Shown here one piece after another: positions 15,408-22,101 of a stretch of 22,101 bases of DNA. Under the pieces are notes generated by a model that was not told where the DNA came from, did not search any database, and saw only the letters and a list, made by a program, of their open reading frames with translations. This stretch comes from an uncultured Eubacteriales bacterium (GTDB taxonomy: Bacteria > Bacillota > Clostridia > Lachnospirales > CAG-274), in the NCBI GenBank assembly GCA_905201505.1, contig CAJKOJ010000028.1, positions 1 through 22,101 on the forward strand, in the 5' to 3' direction. Position numbers and translations under genes: made by a program. Every line of letters begins with the position of its first letter. Position 1 is the first letter of the stretch.

Positions 15408-17867
15408 TTAGTCTTCATTCATTTCAATATGAACAGGCTTTAATTCCCAAATTTCATCAGCATATTCCTTAATAGTTCTGTCTGATGAGAATTTGCCGCT
15501 GTGAGCAGTATTTAAAATAGCCATTTTAGCCCACTTTTCTTCATCTCTGTATGCCTCATCAGCTTTTTTCTGAGCTTCAGCATAGGATTCAAAATCTTTA
15601 AGAACAAAGTATTCATCAGCTCTTGAACCATTATACCCATTAAGCAATGAATCGTAAATCTCTCTGAATAATTCTGTATCCTCATCCAAAGTACCATTTA
15701 TAAGCATATTTAAAACAGCTCTTACATCGGAATTCATATTGTAAATATCCCAAGGGTTGTAGTTATTATTGGAATATTCAGCTATAACTTCATCTGCTTT
15801 CATACCAAATATAAATATATTATCCTCGCCAACTTCTTCAAGTATTTCAACATTGGCACCGTCAAGTGTACCCATAGTTACAGCACCGTTAAGCATAAAC
15901 TTCATATTTCCTGTACCTGATGCCTCTTTGGATGCTGTTGAAATCTGCTCTGAAATATCTGCAGCAGGAATAAGTTTTTCAGCCAGACTTACTCTGTAAT
16001 TTTCAGCAAATACAACCTTTATCTTGCCCTCAATTGATTCATCATTATTTATAAGCTTAGCTACAGAATTTATAAGTTTAATTATCAACTTAGCTCTTCT
16101 GTACCCGGCAGCAGCTTTTGCACCAAATATAAATGTTCTTGGTACCATATCCATACCCGGATTAACCTTTAACTTATTGTAAAGGCTCATAACATGAAGA
16201 ATATTTAAAAGTTGTCTTTTATACTCATGAAGTCTCTTGACCTGAATATCATAAATAGAATCCGGATTTATTTCAATACCCATTGTAGCTTTGAAATAAT
16301 CGGCTAACGCAGTTTTATTTGCTTTTTTAATAGCCATAAACTTCTTTCTGAAATCAGCGTCATCAGCCAAAGGCACAAGCTTTTCAAGCTGTGACAAATC
16401 TTTATAAAAGCCATCGCCTGTATTTTCTGAAATCAAGTTTGCCAACTCAGGATTGGCGTGACCAAGCCATCTTCTCTGTGTGATACCATTAGTTTTGTTG
16501 TTAAACTTCTCAGGATAGATTTCATAGAAATCCTTTAGCTCCTGATTTTTAAGAATTTCTGTATGGAGTGCCGCAACACCGTTTACAGAATGACTTCCTA
16601 CAATTGCAAGCCAGGCCATTCTTATTTGACCGTCTGCAACAACAGCCATTTTTCTTATTTTTTCAGCATCACTTCCGTATTTCTTAATAAGGAATTCACA
16701 AAATCTTCTGTTAATTTCTTCAACTATCATATATATTCTAGGCAATAATCTTGAGAAAAGCTCAATTGGCCATTTTTCAAGAGCCTCAGACATTATGGTA
16801 TGATTTGTATAAGCACAGCACTTTTTAGTAATTTCCCACGCATTATCCCAAGGGACATCATACTCATCTACAAGAAGTCTCATAAGTTCTGCAACAGCAA
16901 TACTTGGGTGAGTATCATTAAGCTGAAATGCATATTTTTCAGGAAGTAATGAAAAATCATTGCCAAATTTCTGAACAAACTTGTTCATTATTCTCTGCAA
17001 TGTTGCTGATACAAAGAAATACTGCTGTCTTAATCTTAATTCTTTGCCTGCATAATGCTCATCAGCAGGGTAAAGTACTTCTGTAAGTGTCTTTGCAAGG
17101 TTTTCTTCTTCAACAGCCTTATTGTAGTTGCCTTCATTAAAACTCTTAAGATCAAATTTATTTTTAGCTTCTGCATCCCAAAGCCTTAATGTGTTTACAG
17201 TATTATTATCATATCCGACAACAGGATAATCATAAGGAATAGCAATTACAGACTGATAATTTTCCTGTTTGAACTTATACTGTCCGTCCTCCTGCTTAAC
17301 AGCCTTTACATTACCGCCAAATTTAACTTCAACCGCATATTCAGGTCTTTTTACACCCCACATATCACCGTCCTGAAGCCAGTTGTCAGGCACTTCAATC
17401 TGGTAACCGTTTTCAATTCTCTGTTCAAATATACCATAGTGATACCTTATTCCACAGCCGTATGCAGGCAGTTCAAGAGTAGAAAGAGAATCTAAGAAAC
17501 ATGCTGCAAGACGTCCTAAGCCTCCATTTCCAAGCCCCGGATCTTTTTCAACTTCTTCAAGCATATTGTAATCAATGTCAAGTTCATCAAGAACTTCTTT
17601 GACATCATTAAGCATTGTCATATTGAGTATAGCATTGCCTAAAAATCTTCCCATTAAAAATTCCATTGAAAGATAGCATACTATCTTACAGCCTGTTTTA
17701 TCATAAGTTTCATGAGTTTTAAGCCACTTGTCAGTTACATAATCTCTTATAGTGAACACAAGGGCCTCATAGAGCTGTTCTTTTGTTGCCGTTTCAATTG
17801 ACTTACGCGATAATGTTTTTACATTGGCAGCAAGTTTTTTCTTGAATTCTTCCTTGTTAATACGCAT
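15408..17867 (-). CDS. glgP: Glycogen/alpha-glucan phosphorylase
   Basis: A PLP-dependent GT35 enzyme that splits alpha-1,4-glucans with phosphate to release glucose 1-phosphate. It is 819 residues, the family's full length. GNGGLGRLAACFLDSL and GIRYHYGIFEQ lie in the N-terminal half, and QLNDTHPSIAVAELMR and TNHTIMSEALEKWP follow. VKRLHEYKRQLLN and the PLP lysine K656 in EASGTGNMKFMLNGA complete the active site. An AAGGAGATG site precedes the ATG at 17867, only 23 bases after the prfA stop, so it seems to be the last gene of that operon. No other glg gene is in the window. The placement next to a release-factor gene is unusual for a storage-sugar enzyme. Maltodextrin rather than glycogen may be the main substrate; the sequence alone does not decide. 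Confidence 0.97.
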   Translation of the reverse strand: MRINKEEFKKKLAANVKTLSRKSIETATKEQLYEALVFTIRDYVTDKWLKTHETYDKTGCKIVCYLSMEFLMGRFLGNAILNMTMLNDVKEVLDELDIDYNMLEEVEKDPGLGNGGLGRLAACFLDSLSTLELPAYGCGIRYHYGIFEQRIENGYQIEVPDNWLQDGDMWGVKRPEYAVEVKFGGNVKAVKQEDGQYKFKQENYQSVIAIPYDYPVVGYDNNTVNTLRLWDAEAKNKFDLKSFNEGNYNKAVEEENLAKTLTEVLYPADEHYAGKELRLRQQYFFVSATLQRIMNKFVQKFGNDFSLLPEKYAFQLNDTHPSIAVAELMRLLVDEYDVPWDNAWEITKKCCAYTNHTIMSEALEKWPIELFSRLLPRIYMIVEEINRRFCEFLIKKYGSDAEKIRKMAVVADGQIRMAWLAIVGSHSVNGVAALHTEILKNQELKDFYEIYPEKFNNKTNGITQRRWLGHANPELANLISENTGDGFYKDLSQLEKLVPLADDADFRKKFMAIKKANKTALADYFKATMGIEINPDSIYDIQVKRLHEYKRQLLNILHVMSLYNKLKVNPGMDMVPRTFIFGAKAAAGYRRAKLIIKLINSVAKLINNDESIEGKIKVVFAENYRVSLAEKLIPAADISEQISTASKEASGTGNMKFMLNGAVTMGTLDGANVEILEEVGEDNIFIFGMKADEVIAEYSNNNYNPWDIYNMNSDVRAVLNMLINGTLDEDTELFREIYDSLLNGYNGSRADEYFVLKDFESYAEAQKKADEAYRDEEKWAKMAILNTAHSGKFSSDRTIKEYADEIWELKPVHIEMNED

Positions 17868-17890
17868 TAAAACATCTCCTTTATTTGAGT

Positions 17891-18961
17891 TTATTCCTCA
17901 GTACCGGCTTTTAACTTTTCAGCCTGTTCTGTTGTTATAAGTGCATCCATAATTTCATCTAAATCACCGTCTATTATTGAATCTAATCTGTGGAGAGTTA
18001 AGCCTATTCTGTGATCTGTCACTCTGCCCTGAGGATAATTGTAAGTTCTTATTCTTTCATTTCTGTTTCCCCGTCCAATCTGGCTCTTTCTTTCAGATGC
18101 AATTTCCTCATGTTGTTTTTGCTGTTCCAAATCATAAAGTCTGCTCATCAACACCTTTAAAGCCTTTTCTTTATTTTTAATCTGACTTTTTTCATCCTGA
18201 CATGAAATAACTATACCTGTAGGCATATGTGTAAGTCTTACTGCAGAATCGGTAGTATTAACACACTGACCGCCGTTGCCTGAAGCTCTGAAAACATCAA
18301 ATCTACAATCGTTCATATTAAGTTTTACATCTACAGCCTCAACTTCCGGCAGCACAGCAACAGATGCTGTTGATGTGTGTATTCTGCCGCTGGATTCGGT
18401 GGCAGGAATTCTCTGTACTCTGTGTACACCGCTTTCGTACTTTAATCTGGAATAAGCACCCTGTCCGTTTATCATAAATGAAATTTCTCTGAAACCTCCG
18501 GCCTCACATTCATTTACACTCATTATTTCAGTTTTCCAGCGTCTTCTTTCCGCATATCTGGAATACATTCTGAATAAATCGCCTGCAAATATATTGGCTT
18601 CATCACCGCCTGCACCGCCTCTTATTTCAACAATTACGTTTTTATCATCATTAGGGTCTTTAGGCAGCATAAGAATTTTAAGTTCTTCCTTTAGCTCTTC
18701 AAGCCTCTTTCTTCCTTCTGAAAATTCTTCTTTAGCCAGTGCTCTCATTTCTTCGTCTGTATCATCAAGCATTTCTTTTGCTTCTTCTACAGCCGCCTCT
18801 GTATCATTGTATTCCCTGAACTTTTCAACAATAGGAGCAATATCACTATGTTCTTTCATAAGCTTTCTCCACTCTTCATTGTTGCTTATTACTTCAGGAT
18901 CGTTTATCTTATCCGAAAGATCTATATATCTCTTTTCAATATCAGCTAATCTTTCCAGCAT
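17891..18961 (-). CDS. prfA: Peptide chain release factor 1
   Basis: RF1 reads UAA and UAG in the ribosomal A site and triggers peptide release. The 356-residue protein has the PAT codon-recognition tripeptide at 186-188 (RIPATESSGRIHTS) rather than the SPF of RF2, and GGQ at 230-232 (ASGNGGQCVN) for hydrolysis. The coiled N-terminal domain and IRGGAGGDEANIFAGDLFRMY (114-134) are canonical. No frameshift site is present, as expected for RF1. GGAGG lies ten bases before the ATG. Its methyltransferase prmC is immediately upstream and glgP follows. Confidence 0.98.
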   Translation of the reverse strand: MLERLADIEKRYIDLSDKINDPEVISNNEEWRKLMKEHSDIAPIVEKFREYNDTEAAVEEAKEMLDDTDEEMRALAKEEFSEGRKRLEELKEELKILMLPKDPNDDKNVIVEIRGGAGGDEANIFAGDLFRMYSRYAERRRWKTEIMSVNECEAGGFREISFMINGQGAYSRLKYESGVHRVQRIPATESSGRIHTSTASVAVLPEVEAVDVKLNMNDCRFDVFRASGNGGQCVNTTDSAVRLTHMPTGIVISCQDEKSQIKNKEKALKVLMSRLYDLEQQKQHEEIASERKSQIGRGNRNERIRTYNYPQGRVTDHRIGLTLHRLDSIIDGDLDEIMDALITTEQAEKLKAGTEE

Positions 18962-18994
18962 ATTATATTAACCTCCGTAATCTATACTCGTATT

Positions 18995-19831
18995 TTAACA
19001 CATTTTGTAACCAATTACAACCCTGTCAAGTCCTGCCAAGTCCTTTTTTATGCTCACCCGTTCAAACATATTTCCATCTAAAAGACCGCATACAGTTCTG
19101 CCTTGGTTATAACCGATTTCAAATATTAAGCTTCCGTTTTTATTTAAAAATTCACTGCATCTGCCTGAAATTTTTCTATAAAAATCAAGACCGTCTATTC
19201 CTCCATCAAGAGCAGATAAAGGTTCATAATCCTTTACACCTGGATCCAGAGTTTTTATAATGTCTTTTTCAATATACGGAGGATTTGACACAATTAAGTC
19301 AAACCTGCCGGTTACTTCAGCAAATAAATCACTTTCTATAAATTTTACATTCACGCCGTTTTTTTCAGCATTTTCCTTAGCTATTGTTAATGCTCTTTGT
19401 GAAATATCAACTGCTGTAACCTTTGTATCTGTAAACTTTGCTATACTTACAGCTATTGCACCTGAACCGGTTCCAATATCAAGAACAGTCTTGTAACCTT
19501 TATCCTTTATAAGCCTTAAAGCCTCCTCTGCCAATATTTCAGTATCCCCTCTTGGTATTAATGTATGCTCATTTACTTTAAATTCAAGCCCCATAAATTC
19601 ACATACACCTAAAATATACTGCATAGGCATTCTCTTTATTCTCTTAGCACACATTTCATTTATTTTACAAATTTCAGTTTCAGACAGTATTTTGTCAGGG
19701 TATGTCAGAATTTGCACTCTTGTCATACCTGTTCCTTTTCCAACTATTAGCTGTGCATCAAGGAATGGTGTATCTATATCTGCACCTGCAAGTTTATTTT
19801 TAATTTGACTTACAGCCTCTGCTATTGTCAT
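18995..19831 (-). CDS. prmC: Release factor glutamine N5-methyltransferase
   Basis: PrmC methylates the glutamine of the GGQ motif in RF1 and RF2 using S-adenosylmethionine. The 278-residue protein has an N-terminal helical domain, LIPRGDTEIL (91-100), the SAM loop DIGTGSGAIAVSIA (118-131) and the catalytic NPPY at 183-186. This identifies a PrmC/HemK enzyme acting on glutamine. The start overlaps the end of the DUF1385 gene by 32 bases and is well supported by GAGGAGG nine bases upstream. It precedes its substrate gene prfA by 33 bases. Confidence 0.97.
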   Translation of the reverse strand: MTIAEAVSQIKNKLAGADIDTPFLDAQLIVGKGTGMTRVQILTYPDKILSETEICKINEMCAKRIKRMPMQYILGVCEFMGLEFKVNEHTLIPRGDTEILAEEALRLIKDKGYKTVLDIGTGSGAIAVSIAKFTDTKVTAVDISQRALTIAKENAEKNGVNVKFIESDLFAEVTGRFDLIVSNPPYIEKDIIKTLDPGVKDYEPLSALDGGIDGLDFYRKISGRCSEFLNKNGSLIFEIGYNQGRTVCGLLDGNMFERVSIKKDLAGLDRVVIGYKMC

Positions 19832-20771
19832 CTTCAGGTTCCTCCTCTAACACAGCTTTAAGAGAGGCAATTGCAACCTCAATCATACTGTCGTCAGGTT
19901 CCTTTGTAGTTATGAGCTGTGTTGCAATACCCGGAAAACTTACAATGTTTACAAGTAAATTATCATGTCGTCCTGCCCATCTTATAACTTCATAAGAAAT
20001 ACCTGCTATAATAGGTATCAAAACAATTCTTGACACAATTCTGAGCCAAAATACATTTGTATTTATAAATAAAAAAACTATAATACTGATAATAAGTACA
20101 ATCACGAGAAAACTTGTACCGCATCTTTTGTGAAAACGAATACTGTTTCTTACATTTTCAACTGTAAGTTCCATATCACTTTCAAAGCAATTTATGGTCT
20201 TATGTTCAGCACCGTGGTACATAAACACTCTCTTAATATCTTTCATTTGTGAAACTAAAATCATATAACCCAAAAATAATGCCACTTTAATTATACTTTC
20301 AAAGACACCTCTTGCAGCCGTACTGGTACCCAAAGCTTTGGAAAGCCAGCCGCCAAGTACAGTAGGCAATACCATAAACAGTCCTATACAAAGACAAATT
20401 GATACAAATACACTGAAATAAATCAAATAATCAGCTAACTTATCGCCAAACTTATTTTCAAGCCACATTTCAAATTTACTTTCCTTGTCATATTCAATAT
20501 CATCAAGTCCTGCCAATTCTGCGGACTTCATAGTTACTTTCATACCTGTAACTAAGGAATCAACGAAGGCTACCATACCTCTTATTATAGGCAGTCCCCA
20601 TATAAAGCATTTTTCCTTTGCAGGCTTAATAAAATTTTTTACTGTTTTTATACTTTTATCAGGTGTTCTTACAGATAATGAGTACATTTTCTTACCTCTC
20701 ATCATAACACCTTCTATAACAGCCTGACCGCCTATGCCCTTTCCTAAATTACAACTCTTCTTATTATTCAT
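19800..20771 (-). CDS. DUF1385 family membrane protein
   Basis: A protein of 323 residues with an N-terminal GGQAVIEGVMMRGKK (14-28), the family hallmark. It also has YHGAEHKTINCFE (185-197) and a following RFHKRCGTS (212-220); the conserved His, Glu and Cys residues suggest metal binding or catalysis, but no activity is established. About four hydrophobic segments are visible at roughly 115-140, 160-176, 219-236 and 245-262, so it is an integral membrane protein. The C-terminal end is acidic (EEEPEDDNSRG). The gene is usually found next to prmC and prfA in Bacillota, often with rpmE upstream. Here rpmE is absent and a stalk-domain gene takes that place. A CGGAGG site lies just before the ATG. 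Confidence 0.93.
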   Translation of the reverse strand: MNNKKSCNLGKGIGGQAVIEGVMMRGKKMYSLSVRTPDKSIKTVKNFIKPAKEKCFIWGLPIIRGMVAFVDSLVTGMKVTMKSAELAGLDDIEYDKESKFEMWLENKFGDKLADYLIYFSVFVSICLCIGLFMVLPTVLGGWLSKALGTSTAARGVFESIIKVALFLGYMILVSQMKDIKRVFMYHGAEHKTINCFESDMELTVENVRNSIRFHKRCGTSFLVIVLIISIIVFLFINTNVFWLRIVSRIVLIPIIAGISYEVIRWAGRHDNLLVNIVSFPGIATQLITTKEPDDSMIEVAIASLKAVLEEEPEDDNSRGCKSN

Positions 20772-20784
20772 ATATACCTCCGAT

Positions 20785-21645
20785 TTACCTGTATAAACCT
20801 AAATTTAAGCTTTCTGTAGCATTACTTAGTTTTGAATTAATTTCATTTGCCCTATCATATATTTCTTTTATTTCTGCAGAAGCTTCTTCATAGCTTAAAT
20901 TTTCATCAAGCATAATGTCAACTAAGTCACACAGCTCAATGCTTACTTTTACCGCTTCTAACGCCAGTTTGTGAAATTCCTCATATTCTTTAGGCGGAAT
21001 TATCTGGGACATATTTTCATAGACATCTTCAAGATTTTCTCTTGCTACAGCCGTTTCTTTTTCTAATATCTCAATTTTTTTATTATAGTTTTCATCTGTA
21101 AGCGAATTTAAAGTTTTAAATAAAACATTTGCCTTATCAAGTTTTGAAATGACCTTATTATATTCCGTAACGTATTCATTTACGCTGTAAGTAATCTTTT
21201 CCTTTTGGCTGCTGTTTATGTAAATAGCTTTTGTCGGTGGATCCCACGTTACTGTGGCTCCTGTACACTCAGCAACAGCTCTTAAAGGTATCATAAGCGA
21301 ATTATTAATAATCTGTGCAGGAACATCAAGCATATACGACTGATCATTTACCTGCATTCCTTTATGACCGCTCCTCATAGTAATTTTCTGCATATCATTG
21401 TATATTAAGCAGGATTTTGTTTTAGCATCCCAACTTACTGTATACCCCATTTTTTCAAAAATTCCTCTTAAAGGTATAAGAGTTCTTCTTTCAACAATTG
21501 TTGGCTCCTGTGCTGAAAACTTAATAAGTTCACCATTTAAAAAAACATTTATTTTTTGCTTTGCTTCATCAGCCATTGATACAACTGAAAAATGTGTTGT
21601 AAAAAGACATACAGCCAAACATATATATGTTAATTTTTTTCTCAT
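20785..21645 (-). CDS. Secreted stalk-domain protein (copper amine oxidase N-like) with helical C-terminus
   Basis: A 286-residue protein with a signal peptide: MRKK, a hydrophobic stretch LTYICLAVCLFTTHFSVV, and a likely signal peptidase I cut near SMA-DE (about 24-26). Residues about 33-152 form two copies of the copper-amine-oxidase N-terminal-like repeat (RRTLIPLRGIFEKMGYTVSWD and NSLMIPLRAVAECTGATVTWD). This module is common on secreted and cell-surface proteins of Clostridia and is not an oxidase. Residues about 155-280 are charged and probably coiled helix, with no motif that I recognise. An AAGGAGTGAT site precedes the ATG. It heads the operon with DUF1385, prmC, prfA and glgP, 13 bases before DUF1385. 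Its role is unknown; a surface or envelope function is likely. Confidence 0.88.
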   Translation of the reverse strand: MRKKLTYICLAVCLFTTHFSVVSMADEAKQKINVFLNGELIKFSAQEPTIVERRTLIPLRGIFEKMGYTVSWDAKTKSCLIYNDMQKITMRSGHKGMQVNDQSYMLDVPAQIINNSLMIPLRAVAECTGATVTWDPPTKAIYINSSQKEKITYSVNEYVTEYNKVISKLDKANVLFKTLNSLTDENYNKKIEILEKETAVARENLEDVYENMSQIIPPKEYEEFHKLALEAVKVSIELCDLVDIMLDENLSYEEASAEIKEIYDRANEINSKLSNATESLNLGLYR

Positions 21646-21666
21646 ATAATCACTCCTTATCGAATT

Positions 21667-21695
21667 ATTTTAACATAAAATCATATTTTATTCAA
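21667..21695 (-). promoter_or_regulatory. Promoter of the stalk-DUF1385-prmC-prfA-glgP operon
   Basis: On the minus strand TTGAAT (21690-21695), a 17-base spacer and TAAAAT (21667-21672) form a near-consensus SigA promoter. The transcript start would be near 21660, about 15 bases before the start codon, leaving just enough room for the AAGGAG site. I see no other good promoter inside the five-gene cluster, although internal ones cannot be excluded. Confidence 0.75.
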
Positions 21696-22101
21696 CATAT
21701 ATTTAATTACTCTGCACAACAAGTATGAGATAATTAATTATTACTTAAATTTCCCTTTATATCTGTTTCAAAGCAAATAACTTGTAATTCTTATTATATA
21801 ATTTATCTTAGAAAATGAAAACTTTCTCACAATTTCCTAAAAAAAATTACTTATTCGTCAGTCAAGATTGTTACATTACTTGAAGCACAAGTCAGCTTAG
21901 AAAATATAACTACCAAAATAAAGTTCCAATCATTTTTATTAAAAACATCTTTTTTTTAATACGCATATTACTGCATGCAAAACAGCATAATACTTCAATT
22001 TATGTTTTAGCAATATCGTATATTATCCATAAAAAAATATACTGCCAGTTTAATCAGTTGTATACTTATATGTATATAACCTTATATTATATTGATATAT
22101 A
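21696..22101. other. AT-rich intergenic stretch without a supported gene
   Basis: About 400 bases with no reading frame that has a ribosome binding site, no hairpin with a U tract, no tRNA and no recognisable riboswitch. A weak imperfect inverted repeat lies near 21964-21993 (CTGCATGC and ACAGCAT). A loose TTAATC-17-TATATA match near the right end could be a plus-strand promoter for a gene outside the window. I give neither any weight. Confidence 0.5.

Noticed and set aside
18594..18971. Plus-strand open frame of 125 codons opposite prfA
   Set aside because: The serine-rich translation is the mirror of Glu/Asp/Lys-rich prfA codons; it is a shadow frame.
21964..21993. Inverted repeat CTGCATGC / ACAGCAT in the right-hand intergenic region
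   Set aside because: The pairing is imperfect with no U tract and no nearby gene; it is within chance for this composition.

Overview
The window is AT-rich, densely coded chromosomal DNA from a low-GC anaerobic Firmicute (Bacillota, class Clostridia; a Lachnospirales-type relative is my best guess, but nothing here fixes genus). The signs are strong GGAGG-type ribosome binding sites, SigA-like TTGANA-17-TANAAT promoters, a T-box riboswitch, tRNA-dependent amidation (gatCAB) with an archaeal-type AspRS, and a DUF1385-prmC-prfA cluster. I see no insertion sequences, phage genes, CRISPR arrays, tRNAs or rRNAs. This is core genome, and its novelty lies mostly in RNA regulation and gene neighbourhoods.

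Layout from left to right. (1) 1-1065: gap (glyceraldehyde-3-phosphate dehydrogenase, minus strand) with its terminator at the window edge. (2) 1437-2147: tcdA (minus), which turns t6A in tRNA into cyclic t6A; it is divergent from (3) metY (2260-3528, plus; sulfhydrylation of O-acetylhomoserine) and a dihydrouridine synthase gene (3611-4546, plus). The metY-dus junction contains two mutually exclusive hairpins, one of which buries the dus ribosome binding site. (4) A two-way terminator at 4539-4580 separates dus from the minus-strand operon aspS-gatC-gatA-gatB (9322 down to 4587). That operon is preceded by a complete T-box leader (about 9705 to 9408) with its own promoter. Its specifier region reads GAAC, so GAA (Glu) and AAC (Asn) overlap by a one-base shift. 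This fits an operon that makes Asn-tRNA(Asn) and probably Gln-tRNA(Gln) by amidation. (5) Minus-strand operon tsaE-tsaB-rimI-lon-like protease-DUF815 ATPase (15176 down to 9835). (6) Minus-strand operon stalk-domain secreted protein-DUF1385-prmC-prfA-glgP (21645 down to 15408), with a clear promoter at 21667-21695 and a terminator at 15365-15391. (7) 21696-22101: AT-rich sequence with no gene that I can support.

Several genes share a theme of tRNA and translation quality. TsaE and TsaB help make t6A37 and TcdA modifies it further. Dus makes dihydrouridine. AspRS and GatCAB make amide aminoacyl-tRNAs. PrmC methylates the GGQ motif of RF1, which is encoded next to it. gap and glgP are carbon-metabolism genes. 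The least explained parts are the N-terminal extension on GatC, the paired Lon-like protease and DUF815 ATPase behind the t6A genes, and the secreted stalk-domain protein at the head of the release-factor operon.
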